From positions 83,575,684 to 83,639,683 of the forward strand of contig CM067082.1 of assembly GCA_034008185.1 (NCBI GenBank): DNA of 64,000 nt, given 5' to 3'. Position 1 is the stretch's first letter. Each line of letters begins with the position of its first letter. A model generated the notes under the pieces. It did no database searches. It saw only the letters and a list, made by a program, of their open reading frames with translations, and was not told where the DNA came from. This DNA is from Gorsachius magnificus (taxonomy: Eukaryota; Chordata; Aves; Pelecaniformes; Ardeidae). A program made the position numbers and the translations under genes. Below, piece after piece: positions 25,910 to 38,298 of this stretch.

Positions 25910-26131
25910 AAAGGCCAAAATTACTTCATCAGTATGCCAGAGGAAAATGGCTGGTTTTATCAAAAGACTTTTTATGACCATTTGTCAGAGGTCAATCCAC
26001 TTGAGGTCAATAAGTCAGTGAAACCTTGTTTCTACCATTCTGGTTGCAGCAATTCCCTATTTCGTCTCACTATTTCCACCTGGCACAGCAAAACCAAGAG
26101 CACCTCTTCTTTTGCCAATTTGCTCCCCTTT
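25910..26131 (+). pseudogene. Relic of an extra serpin gene, last coding exon
   Basis: An uninterrupted frame includes GQNYFISMPEENG, then a block ending LSEVN, then FRLTISTWHSKTKS, FA and LLPF. In the same order the intact genes have [29 protein letters not shown] and [11 protein letters not shown] similarity to the last exons of SERPINB2 and MENT is visible by eye, for example ACCAAGAGCACCTCTTCTTT against TCCAAGAGCATCCTCTTTTT. The hinge (GTEAAAA) and about eleven residues of reactive loop are missing, and no upstream splice acceptor or first half of the exon is recognisable. A CR1 element abuts it. It is best read as a dead sixth serpin between MENT and SERPINB10. The frame stays open by chance or recent loss; there is no sign that it is functional. 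Confidence 0.6.
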
Positions 26132-27630
26132 GAAACTCCACTCTCTCTTACTAAACAGGATCTTGCAGCAGCTGGAGTGTACCACAAAGAGTGTCTACAC
26201 AGTTTGGGGTACCCTTTCTTCATTTTCCTGTATTTTTGGCCAATCTTCGTAGCTTGTAGTACCACTAAATTTTGTTTGGGTTTTTTTCTTCTCCTATTCA
26301 TTTAGCTAAAAAATAGACAACAGCAGTTTCATATACACAGCAGAAACATTTCCTAAGCACATAACTAAACTTAATAGTGCCTAGTACATTTCTGAAGCAA
26401 GAAAATAAAATGGATATTCCGGGCACAAAACCTGCATGCACTTATAAACAAAATGCATGAAAAAAGAGAGGCGTATATATCTCTCTTGAAACCTTGTATG
26501 GCATGTGTACCAGTCAGATTTGAAGTGAATATAATCACAAAAAAATGTAATTCTAGTCCAAAATATGGACTTTTACTCTTTATACTGATGCTTTTTCTGT
26601 GTGGGTTGACTGCATCCTGGTAATTGGTTTACTCTGCATACTAGTGGGCAGAGGCTATTCATAACTAACTATAAATGTAGCAGAAAAGACATATAATGAT
26701 TGCAAAGGAAATTGATCAATGCAGTTTAATCTAAGTCAGACAGATAAAAGCAGAGTAAACCAGCAGAATTGCCAGTTACACTGGTTTAAAGGAAAAGATT
26801 TGTGTACACCTGTTTTGTACTGCACCTTTGCTGATATCCAATGTTGCATATACTGCTGTTTTGGTTCTCTACTCCAACACAACAAAAAGTTCCAGTAAAA
26901 GAAATCATTACAAGCAGAGCTTCCGGCAGTTTTGCAGCTTTTGGTGGATGATCCAAACTCCCTCAATCCATCACAGAGGAATAATAAGCTCGGTACAGTG
27001 CAGGGCCTGTAGGTATCTAAAGCACCTTCACCTCCTCTGCTAGGAACAGCAGTCTCTAAAAACAACATCCAGTTCAAATGAATGTTCACTCTTATTTCAT
27101 CACTTATTTTAGGTGTAAATACCTTCTGAGCTTCCTTTGTGATCTGCTTTCTGAAACAGAAGAGCAAAATTGTAAAATATCACAAAATAAGGGCTTTATG
27201 TGACCTGAGGGCTACAAGTACTCAAATCCTTCCCCTCCCAAATTTAACCACAGCCTATTTTGATATTCCCTTTTAGCCCTATCTTTGAGACTAGTTTATA
27301 TTAATTTCCCCAGTTTGTAAAGTAAAAAGAAAAGGAAGCTGTAAAATTATTTCAACACATCCCTTGCTAGCACAGGGTGGCTGAATTCTTTTCTGCAGTT
27401 CCTACATTTTTGCACGCTGAACGCCAAGGTCGTGGAGGACACCTGTGGGAGAAAGCCATATTGGCCTTCATGTTTCAGGACATACACCCCACTAACAGTG
27501 GCCTTGACTTGTGGAGGTCTCGCTCTAAGTTCTGAAAAGCAGGTTATAGAGAGGAGAAGTAGGAATAAATGAGGGAACACATTAATACAAAAAGAGGATG
27601 TAGATAAGAAAGGGGAGGTGCAAACATATC

Positions 27631-27719
27631 TACATTTCTAAAAGTATTCATTGCCTGACAAACTGCCACAGATCCTTGCTGACGACAGATCTTAACTCTC
27701 CTCTCCCTCAGGATTTCAG
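27631..27719 (+). promoter_or_regulatory. SERPINB10 promoter and non-coding exon 1
   Basis: A TATA-like TACATTTCTAAAA lies at 27631, followed by GTATTCATTGC and an inferred exon of about 27660-27719 ending GATTTCAG before the donor GTAGTG. The whole block, including upstream AGGGGAGGTGCAA, is homologous to the MENT promoter at 15300-15426. The tandem duplication therefore carried its promoter with it. Confidence 0.55.
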
Positions 27720-29113
27720 GTAGTGTAAATATTCATATCAAAACTACCTTTACTTTGGAAATCTTAAAAATTCATGTTCAATTCTTTGGAACTGAGTATA
27801 AATGATGGTGTAAGAGTCACGCAGGGGAAGGGAGTGCTCATTTTCTAGTACAAAGCGTAGCCCTTAGGAAAACCCTGTGCCCAGTCACAGTGGTCAGAAT
27901 GCAAGTCCAGGTTGGGCAAAACCTATAGACCAGTAAGAGATAACTGATTTGAAGGTCCTAAAAATGCTTAGGAACGAGCTAGGCTGCAGGGCACTCACCA
28001 CTGACGCACTCCTGAAAATGCTTCAAAGCAGTTGTGGAGCCCTGGAAAGCTTTGAAATAAAAATTCGAGGATCCCAGAGGTACCTCTTAACACTGCATGG
28101 CAGCTGGCTGAGGACCACAGGTTGTGATTTAAGCCTGTAAATTGTGGATGAAGACCAATCTAAATGTCCAGCTGCTTTTGTTAATTTAATGCTTAACCTT
28201 TCACCTGATGCCATCGTACATTGACTTTAGTAAATGTTTTAGTAGTCCCTATACTGGTGAAGAAAATGGAAAATTCTGAATTTATCCTAATATTTGCCAA
28301 CAGTATTAGAATGATCTAAAATATGCTAATAGAAGCACAGGTTTGTTCTGGATCCATGTATGGAAAATCCATTTAATCCTGGGGTTGGGTTTTTTCTTTG
28401 TTTTGGTTTTGTCCTGTAAAAACATACTTGGAAAAATAAGCAGGATGGAAAATCTGCAGGCTCTGATAAGCCAGCAGAAAACCAGGGAAAATTTTTTGTT
28501 GTTTAAAACACGAACTATTAGGGGTTGTATGTAAGAAATGAGAGTTTACTTGAAAACTAATTAACAAATCCAGCTACAGCTTCCAAATGTGAGGTTACCT
28601 ACACCAAGAACATATAAAAATCTACAGATCTCTAGTAGCTTTCAAGATACATGTAGTGAATTGCTTGAATTCACCATGCTTTTTTCAGCAGAAAGTAATA
28701 TCAGAGGAAGTTTAAAGAAACAGAAAAAAGCTCAAAGCAGCACAGTGAGAAATGGTTCTGTTTCACTCCCTCAGCAAATAACTCTATGAAACTTAAGCAA
28801 ATGGGGTTTTGAAACAAATGTGGCCTGTGAAAACATTTCTAGCTAAAATCGTGCTCATCTGATGAAGAATCAATAAAAAAGCTGAGGACATTGAGGAGTG
28901 ATGGGGAAGGGCGGCATAATGCAGACCTTAAAAAGAGACCTACTAGCTGACTGTACCGGGTCTCTGTGCAGTATTTTCACCATTACAGGGACACCCTCAC
29001 ACTGTATCTGAGAGGGTGCAGGCAATCTCCCACTAGCAGCTTTGTATTTTTTAAAAGAAGTGAAGAAACAGTCATCACCTCTCTCTGGCACTTGTTTGTC
29101 TCAGGCTGTACCA

Positions 29114-32100
29114 ATGGAGTCGCTCTCGGTGTCAACCAACAGCTTCACGCTGGACCTTTACAAAAAGCTGAATGAAACTTCCAAAGGCCAGAGCATTTTC
29201 TTTTCTCCTTGGAGTATTGCAACTGCTCTTGCCATGGTCTACCTGGGTGCAGAAGGTGACACTGCAACCCAGATGGATGAGGTAAGCTCTGAAATCAGCA
29301 GTGTATCATCTTACAGGTTGTTCCTGTACTGAAAATATGATTTCACTTATGCCCACTTGAGCAGAACTTTTCAGTCTTGTAGTGTTTTAGTTATATGCAT
29401 TTATTTAAACACATTAAATGTATAACTTTACATTTTTGCCCCAGTAGTAAGACTCTGAAGTGTACTATGCTTGGTCATGATCTGAAAATAAATTCCATGT
29501 AGCCAAGCATGAACTGACTATTTATCTAAATAAATTCATATTTGAGCCATAATATTAATCTCTTCTTAGGCAGTAAATGTGACTAAAATCTATATTATAA
29601 TGATACAGTTACAGAGACTAAATCAAGAGTAAGATCTTGTCCTTGGTTAACTTTCAATAGACTAATGGCCATTGGGCATGACTGATTAATTACCATAGAA
29701 AATGAACGCAATTAGATAACCCTTGGGCACATTTATCTTCAAAAAACAAGATATCTTTATGACATTTATCTTCATCACAGGTTCTTCATTTTAACCAGAC
29801 TGCAGGAGAAGAAGGTTCGTCTGATGCAAAAAAGCCTTCTCTGGGGAGACCAAAGAAAAGAAAGATGGTATTTATTACAACAGAAGACTCAGAGAAAAAA
29901 AAATCTCTGAGAAAGGGATAGTTCATCACAACTACTGCTTTAGCCTTCTAACATCCCCTTATCTTCAGTCTACATCTACTATCCCACTTCAGTAAGAACT
30001 ATATATAGAAAAAGCAAACAAGCAGATAATGTTACCATAAAACTCATGAATTCAGGCCTTCAAAAGCAGAACTGAGACACTAACAGCATTTTGACTGGCC
30101 CTAATACTGTGTTACTTGGTTTTAGCTGGTCTACCGCAATATCAACAAACCAACTGTCCTAATGTGCTTAGGACAATACTGTCTCTTATCAGCTTCAGGG
30201 CTGCTTTTTCTGTAGTGAAAAACTACTGCATTCACACCTGACTCCAGCCCTGCCCAATAAACTCCCTTCCACCTTTTTCATGCATAGACACACCAGGCAA
30301 ACAAAATTCCGCTTTAAGCTAATGCATGCTGATTCACCCTTGTTCTTCAGCTCCCCAGAGACCTGCCATCAGGAGGAACTGCTCAGACCTTTTTCATCAG
30401 AACTCCCTAAGCACCAAAAGGCTTGTAAATTCAAAACAAGCCATGTTTCTTTAGCATAGAAACTAAAAGAAAGCTCAAAGAAACTAGATTAGACAAACTG
30501 GAAATAAAAGGGGGGAGGAGGTTATATCAATTCTCTCCCTCAGTGGCAGGGGATGAATCTTCAAGTTGAATCATTACATGCACGTTCATGTTAGCAACTC
30601 ACTGACTTTCTGAGTTGTAGCCAAGTCTGCCTAATCTGCTCCTTCAGGCATTTCCCTCCATTACCTCTTCAGTCTGTTCCCATCCCCTTGCAAAACCCAA
30701 CCTCTCCTATGCTGTGTCCTCTGGCTACCAAATGCTTTCCCAGGTGTCCCTCCTTGCAGCCCATGTCTCAGCATGAATGAGAAAAGACCAGAGCAAGGAA
30801 TGCCATCTGACTAACCTTATGACAAGTCACCATGAGTCAGTGGCACAGACTCTCAGCGGCTCACGTGCAGGGCATGGAATGTGCCATGGAGGAGAAGACT
30901 GCACCCAAGCAGCTTGGAGGGGAACAGCTTGATGGGTAGCAGCTTATTCCTCCATTAGCGAAGCAACAGCTGGCAAGCAAGCTCATGCTCCCTAAAACCA
31001 TCAACATTGACATCCAGGACAACCTCTTTCCAAAATCCAAAGAGCAACAGCAAAATTCACATGAAACAAAGAAAATCTGAATAGTTGGTAAGCCCATGCC
31101 CTGACATTAGCATCTGTCAGAACAGAGCACCTCCTCAAAAACTGCAAGGCTGCCTTGATGGGTCCCTGTGACAGTGAAAATTAGGCCCGACCATGACTGA
31201 AATGAGGAGATTCAATTTGCTGGGTGCACCATCAGCTGATGTTGCTAAAGGCCTACACGGCACTGCAGCAACAGATCACCGCCCTACAGACAGAAACCAA
31301 TTTGTCTGGTTGTACATAGTGCTGCAAACAAGCAACACATGCAAAAAAGAGCTCCATCCCCTGAAACTCCTTTTTACTTAAAACAATCTGGGCATTTTAA
31401 ACAACCACAGCAGGTGCAATACTTCATACAGAAAAAAAAATATTCCATATTAATTGGTGTCTCTTTCCAAGGATCCTGAGCACAAGCAAGCTAAAGACAC
31501 CCACTCTGGCTTCAAAGAGCTCCTGTCTGCCATCAACAAACCCAGAAGCACCTACTTACTGAAGAGTGCCAACCGACTGTATGAGGAAAAGACCTACCCG
31601 TTACTGCCCGTGAGTTGAACATTTTTACTTAAGAATATTTTGACATTAAGAGGGATTGTCAACAGAGATGATAAAAATTTTCCAAATGATAGCACTGTGG
31701 TTTCAGCGAGAACATGAGGACAGCCATATGGGGCTAGCCTTCCACAGACAAGAGGTCCGTTTGTCTCCCACAGTGGTGAACAGTTTAGGAAGTGTATGGG
31801 AACAGGGCATGCTGTGTAGCAATGCTTCTCCAGAATCTGCTCTGGTCACCAAGCACTCTGCAGCTCAGGGACTTCCTAAACCAGAGGGCATGTCTGCTTA
31901 ACAGACTGATGAGACGTTCTTTCATGAACATGCAGACTTGCCTTTTGAATCTACCACAACCCTCAGCACTGGGAGTTCCACAGCTGAACTATACACTGTA
32001 GGAAGCCCCTGTGGGTTTTGAGCCTGCTACCCGTTGGCATCATTATTGGTTCATTTTTTCCTCTAAAGGATGCTTCTCCATATCTCTGGTCATCCTCATC

Positions 32101-35100
32101 CCCTGTCTCTGTATCTTTTATATTCTAGCATTTCTGAGACTAGGGAGGCCAGAGCTGCAAGAGAACTCAGACAATGGGCACACCATAGCTTTATACAGCG
32201 GCAGTCTAATATTCTCTCGTTTGGTCCCTACTCCTTTCTTTGTAACTCTTAAAATTGTATTTGCCTTTTTGGCTGCTATTGGGCAGATTTTTTTCATGCA
32301 GCTGTCCATTACAGCTTCAACACCTCACTCCTGAACAGTTATAATCACTCTCTGTAGCATACCCTTCACTGGATCTTTTACAAATGTTTTCATGTATATA
32401 TTTTAATGTAAGTATTTAGACCCATATTTTATAGAATAAATATTTTAGCACGGGTCCCAGGACATATCCCTGTGGTAGTCCAGTAGTAATAACCCTTCAC
32501 TGTGAACACCATTTCCTCCTATTCCTGGTTTCCAGCCATTTAAACAAACAAAATCAATCTCCATAGTCCCACGGACGCTCAGCCTTTGGTGAGAAGTCTT
32601 GCGAAATGCCTTTTGGTAATCCAAACAGACCGTAATGGCTCAACCTTCCTACTCACATGCTTCCTGACACCTTCAAAAAACTCCAACAGATTTTTTATCT
32701 GGGACTTCCTATCACAAAACGCTGTTGACACTCCTCCAGTACGTCATGTTTATCCATACACCCGCTAGACCTGTTCTTTTCATTCGCCCCATACAGACGG
32801 ATGAGTTTGTAATTACCCGTATCTTTGAAATCTTTTTAAAAACTGACGTCGTGTTAATCATCTTACAGTTTCTTGGAAGGTGGTTTTAAATGAGATTACT
32901 GTTCTTTGATCTTGGAGTTTGTTTTGATCTCCCAAATAATTAGTAATTTGCTCTTCTGAATGCTTATTGCTCATTTCCTCCATAATCTCATGTACCTATG
33001 CTTTACAGAGAATCTAGAGAATTTCCTGCTGGGAATTTCCATTAACTGTTTCACAGCAGACAGCAATGCAAAATGTTAATTCTGCTTTTCTGCCATGACT
33101 TTATTCTACCAGAACATTCCCTTTATACCTGATCCTCTATTGTCCTCACAAACTCTTGGCCAGTTCCGAGCCTCTGAAGCAAACTAAAAGCCTTGTTTCA
33201 ACTTTATATGAGACAAATCTTCCCTCTTGTACTGAACTCTACATCATAAGGCAGGAAAAAAGTATTTAAATGATATGTCATTTTGAGAAATTAAAAAAAA
33301 AAAGTGACGAATGTTTGTTTCATGTGATATTTCAAAATTACACATTTGCACTTTGAATGTCAAACACAAAAAGTTGAAGTATCAGTTTCCTCGAGACAGA
33401 AGTTCGATGAGTCCTTACTTAATGTTTAGCATAGAATGTATCAGACCTTATTTTAGGGGTTATCCCATTTCAAACAAATTATATGTCCTTCAATTATGTA
33501 GTAGCAGATTGTATAATCTGTTGAAGTGATTATTTCTATCATTTTTACAACTTAAATTTAACTAATAAGCATATATTTTCCAATTCTATCTTTCAGAAAT
33601 TTTTAAAGCTCATTACAAAATATTACAATGCAAAGCCACAAGCTGTAAACTTTAAGACAGCTGCAGAACAAGCCAGAACACTGATCAATTCATGGGTTGC
33701 AAATGAAACTGAGGGTAAGTACCATTCTGATTTTTTTATACTTGTCTTGCTTTCAAACCATTTGTATTTCCACATCTATTGCTCTTGCAGACAAGGATCC
33801 ATAAAAGATGGAAACTCGGGAGGTGATGAGCAAAGCGCAGTTAAATGGCTTGAAGAATGCCTCTCCGCAAACCTCACCACTGCTCCTTCCAAGGTCCTTC
33901 CCTTGATTCATCATGCCGTAGCCTCTTCTGAATTAATTCTGCCCAGAGGGAGGCACGGGTAGATAACGGAGTAGCTCCAATCTGATTAGTGAGGGTTTTA
34001 TTTCTCCATTCTTCAGCTGCTTGCAACCAGTTTCACAGGATATCCAAGCTACTCCACTTTACCCACTTTCCAATGCCATTTGTCATGTTTTAACCCTGGC
34101 TGGCAACTGAGCACCATGCAGCCACTTGCTCACTCCCCTCACAATGGGATGGGGGAGAGAATCAGAAAAGTGAAAAAACTCGTGGGTTGAGATAAAGACA
34201 GTTTAACAGGTAAAGCAAAACCCACGCACACAAGCAAAGCAAAGCAAGGAATTAATCTTCTGCTTCCCACGGGCAGGCAGGCGTTCAGCCATCTCCAGGA
34301 GAGCAGGGCTCCATCACGCGTAATGGTGACTTGGGAAGACAAACAGCATCACTCTTAATGCCCCCCCCCAGCTTTAGATGCTGACCATGATGTCATATGG
34401 TCTGGAATAGCCCTTTGGCCAGTTGGGATCAGCTGTCCCAGCTGTGCACCCCCCCAGCTTCTTGTGCACCTGGCAGAGCTGAAAGCTTAGAAGTCCTTGA
34501 CTAGTCTAAGCACTACTTAAAAACAACTAAAACATCAGGGTGTTATCACCATTCTTCTCATACTAAATCCAAAACACAGCACTATGCCAGCTATTAGGAA
34601 GAAAATTAACTCTGTCCCATCCAGAACCAGGACACCACTCACTACCAAAATTGCAATAAATACATTTAAAAAAAAAATACAGAGAGATACTTCAAAAGCC
34701 ATTTTTACCACATGTACAGTAAAAAAAATCTCCCAAATGCAAACATTTTTTCTGGATAGGTAGGCACAAAGCAAGCACAATTAAAATTGGCGAGTTACAC
34801 AGACACACTGGAATAACAGTCCTATTTGGTTTTGAAGGGAAAATCCAGGATCTGCTGCCTGCAGGATCTCTCAATTCTCGCACTGTATTGGTCTTAGTAA
34901 ATGCCATTTATTTCAAAGGAAACTGGGAAAAGAAATTTCTGGAGAAAAATACTTCTGAGATGCCCTTCAGACTGAGCAAGGTAAATTCCTCGTCTATATG
35001 CCTATTGTCCTATGTCAGTATGTCTATTACTGAAGAGCAAGAAACCTCTCAATATTTCACTTGTGTTTTGTATGCTACCGCAACACTACTCATAGCTGGG

Positions 35101-38100
35101 CACATGGTATAAACTCAGTGAGCACGGCAATTGCAAAAACAAGTCAGCAGCGTCTTATTTACGCATATCCGTGAGAATATGATTTTCACTTTCATTAATA
35201 GCTCTTCAATATCAAAACACTTGAGAACACCACGGTTAAGTAGCTTAAGGACAAGAGGAAATTCCCTTTAAGTACCAAGCTCCTATTTTCAAAAGGGACG
35301 GAGCTGCTTTTCAGAGCAATGTGTACACATGTAGGTCTCTCCTCTGCTTTTGAGACACATTCTATGCCCTCAGTTCAAGGAAACTGAACCAACTATTCTT
35401 TCCTCACACGCCCTGGGTGCTGCATAAAACCCCAGAGGGAGTTTTCATGGGGGTTCGTCATTTTAGCTGAGTGAGTGAGGATGATGTATACACTGAGGGG
35501 CTAACAGCATTGAAACAATCGTGCCCTGACAGTAGCTGACTGCATGCATATTTTTGAACTGTGTCAAAGTCAAGCAAAATTATTTGTCAGTGGTTGCACG
35601 TATGTTGTTTGACGTAGTTTATAAGTGCAAATACCTTTTGTATGCCAGGCAACGTGAAGCGATTGTGTCAATGGTGTGACTGTGTACCTGAAACCTACTG
35701 TGCAACATGTGCGGTTTTAGGATCCGTCAGGGTACGTGGCTGTCCTGGGCTGACCTTGGCTGGCCGCCAGGTGCCCACCAAGAACCCCATCTCAACAGCA
35801 CAGGGGGAGAAAAATAGGATGAAAAGCTCATGGGTCAAGATAAGGACAGGGAGCTGCCAGTTACTGTTATGGGTAAAACAGACTTGACTTAGGGCAATTA
35901 ATCTAATTTATTGCCAATTAATCAGAGTAGGATAATGAGAAATAAGACCAAATATAAAACACCTTTCCCCCACACCTCCCTTCTTCCCAGGCTCAACTTC
36001 ACTCCCAACTTTTCAACCTATTGCCCAAAGCAGCACAGGGGGACAGGGAATGGGGGTTGCGGTCAGTTCATAATGCTTTGTCTCTGCTGCTCCTTCCTCC
36101 TCACATTTTTCCCCTGCTCTACGGTGGGGTCCCACCCACAGGATACAGTCCTTCATGTCCAACATGGGTCCTTCCCATGGGCTGCAATTCTTCACAAACT
36201 GCTCCAGTGTGGGTCCTTCCCATGGGGTGCAGTCCTTCAGGAGCAGACTGCTCCAGCGTGGGTCCCCCACAGGGTCACAAGGCCAGCCAGCAAACCTGCT
36301 CCAGCGCAGGCTCCTCTCTCCATGGGGCCACAGGTCCTGCCAGGAGCCTGCTCTGGCATGGGCTCTCCATGGGCTGCAGCTTCAGGGCACATCCACATGT
36401 TCCAGCACGGCATCCTCCATGGGCTGCAGGGTGGATATCTGCACAACCAGGGGAAGAAAGTCAACATTTCTTCCCCCTGATCAAGGTTCTCACTCCAAAA
36501 ATGTAGTATTTGGGAGAAAACATGAAACACTTACAGTAATTACTCGCTTATCAAAGCTAACTCCTTTCTTTTAAAATGAGAAATACATTACATGTGATTC
36601 AGTTAGCAGGTAAATACTATGTGTGTCCATTCTGATTTCTTGTAAAGGTCCCAAAGACTTTGAAAAGGGGGTGTATGTCCAAAGGAAAGGGTACTCTGAG
36701 TATCCAAATGCTGCTGAGCCTTGTACTTGTTTACATATTTTTACCTTCAGTTCAACGAAGCATGTAATTTTCATCATCCATGTTAAGGAATGAAGTAACA
36801 CTGTTTTTTATGTCTGAATTTTTTCACAGACCAAGACTAAACCAGTGCAGATGATGTTTCTGAGACATAATTTTTTGATACTCCATGAAAAAAACATGAA
36901 ATTCAAAATCATTGAGCTGCCATATGTGGAAAATGAACTCAGCATGTTCATTCTCCTACCAGATGACATCAGTGATAACTCTACTGGTCTGGAGCTGGTA
37001 ACACTGACCTACTGTTGCATTACATACACGACGAGACAGTAACAGAAACAGATGAAAAGAGTGAGGAAGAATGAGCTTCAAAATCATGGTAGAATAGGTT
37101 CTGACGTCTGCATACATTGTTTCATAAACTGTAACACCACAGTTTCTCAGCTTAGGATTCAGGGCATCTGGTAACATTGCAAACATAGTATTTTACTTAG
37201 GGATATATCTAAAAACTATGTCCACACAACTGCCTTAGCCTACTTTGTGTCCTCCTTTCTATTGACAGAATAGCACAAGGAAAGCAAGGACCAAATCTGA
37301 ATCACTGTGCCCTACAGTTATCTTCTCCTGAGGGCTGTATTAATTAATTTTTACATCATTTGCAGTCTGAATTCGCATCTGATATTTTTGTGATGAGGTT
37401 TCTCAAACTAAGTGCTGACTACCCTGACCCAGAAGGTATCAACAGCTGCTCATGACCATGCCAGGATCAGTTTCAGATTCTAAACAGATCAGGGCAAACA
37501 TCTTTTTATTTGTACCTGAGGTCCCATGCATTCCACTTATTTACTGCTACTAAAAGTTATCCATGTACATACATAGCAAGCACCTATTAATATCACTGAG
37601 AGTCACACATGGCAAAAACGCAATATTCTCCACACCAGGAAAAAAAAAAATGAAAGTCAACTACTCTGAGGGTTCAGGCCTATACCTCACCACCTTCAAG
37701 AAAATAAATAGGAGTGTAAGTCACTCAGCACTTTGCAGAATCATGCTCTATGAATATGGCACACGTTCCAGCTGTATCCACTGCTGGTAGCTGGGCTTTG
37801 CTTTACATGTTCTTGATGAGTGTTAAGACACTGGTGTGTGCATGTCTTGTCTCTGTCCTTCGCATTCCCATTATTTTCTTCCTCAACTCATTGCAGGTGG
37901 AAAGAGAGCTGACCTATGAGAAATTGGCTGAATGGACAGAATCAGCCAATATGATGAGAGCTGAAGTGGATCTGTTCCTGCCCAAGTTGAAGCTAGAAGA
38001 GAATTACAACCTTAAATCCACTTTGAGCAGCATGGGGATACAAAATGCTTTTGACCCAGTTCAGGCTGATTTCACAGGGATGTCAGTGAAGAAGGATCTT

Positions 38101-38298
38101 TTCATCTCAGAAGTTATTCACAAAGCCTTTGTGGAGGTCAATGAAGAAGGTACTGAGGCAGCAGCTGCCACAGCTGTCCTGCTGCCAAGATCAAAACCAC
38201 GACCAATTACTTTTAAAGCCGACCACCCTTTTCTCCTCTTCATCAGACACAACAAATCACAAACCATCCTCTTCTTTGGCAGACTCTCCTCACCCTAG
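29114..38298 (+). CDS. SERPINB10: SERPINB10 (bomapin-like serpin, tandem paralogue of MENT)
   Basis: Seven coding exons: 29114-29281, 29781-29867, 31472-31609, 33597-33714, 34838-34980, 36830-36997 and 37897-38298. They give 407 residues with no disruption. The C-D loop exon (residues 57-85) ends LGRPKKRKM. The KKRK at 81-84 resembles the nuclear localisation signal of mammalian SERPINB10. Compared with MENT, Leu77 replaces the first Arg of the AT-hook, so minor-groove binding is probably weakened. The hinge GTEAAAATA is intact and of inhibitory type. The loop reads [10 protein letters not shown], with Ser373 at the counted P1 and Arg372 at P2. Cleavage after Arg (a trypsin- or thrombin-like LPR-S site) is plausible. 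Introns carry an old CR1-like element, one solo LTR and an LTR-like repeat. Naming follows the position between MENT and SERPINB6 and the KKRKM motif. Confidence 0.88.
32040..32800 (-). mobile_element. Old CR1/L3-like retroposon fragment, minus orientation
   Basis: The text resembles old amniote CR1 copies read in reverse: CAGGACATATCCCTGTGGTAG, CCAGCCATTTAAAC, GAAATGCCTTTTGGTAATCC and a following CTCC-TCAT block in the same order as in CR1. It is strongly diverged, so borders are approximate. It lies in the intron between the third and fourth coding exons of SERPINB10. Confidence 0.5.
34081..34634 (+). mobile_element. Solo LTR, ERVL-like, avian type
   Basis: It begins TGTCATGTTTTAACCCTGG and ends CCAGAACCAGGACA, so it has TG...CA ends, over 554 bases. 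The inside matches a common bird LTR (CTCGTGGGTTGAGATAAAGA, GACGTCATATGG-like and CAGTTGGGATCAGCTGTCCC blocks). The flanks CCATT (34076-34080) and CCACT (34635-34639) look like a 5-base target duplication with one change, which suits ERVL. There is no coding sequence. It lies in a SERPINB10 intron, 0.2 kb upstream of the exon at 34838. Confidence 0.7.
35741..36450. mobile_element. LTR-like dispersed repeat, copy 1
   Basis: It opens TGTCCTGGGCTGACC and GGCTGG-CCAGGTGCCCACC, followed by CATGGGTCAAGATAAGGACA and ATTAATCAGAGTAGGATAAT. It ends in a GC-rich array of degenerate units of the type TGCTCCAGCGTGGGTCC and CCATGGGCTGCAG. It is homologous along its length to 60631-61230. I recognise it as a widespread bird LTR class. 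It lacks coding sequence; open frames here are products of the internal repeats. It lies in the intron before the SERPINB10 exon at 36830. Confidence 0.65.

Noticed and set aside
27347..27580. Minus-strand open frame with a signal-peptide-like start and four cysteines, just upstream of the SERPINB10 promoter
   Set aside because: Only 77 codons, no splice partner or family match, and it lies in a promoter-proximal region. Chance is likely.
28450..28534. ATGGAAAATCTGCAGG after an AG, resembling a serpin start (MENLQA)
   Set aside because: Similarity ends after four residues and no FSP or NxF block follows.
35911..36574. Overlapping open frames of up to 189 codons on both strands
   Set aside because: They fall inside the LTR-like repeat and come from its GC-rich internal tandem units. 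The same kind of frames occurs in copy 2 at 60.9-61.3 kb.
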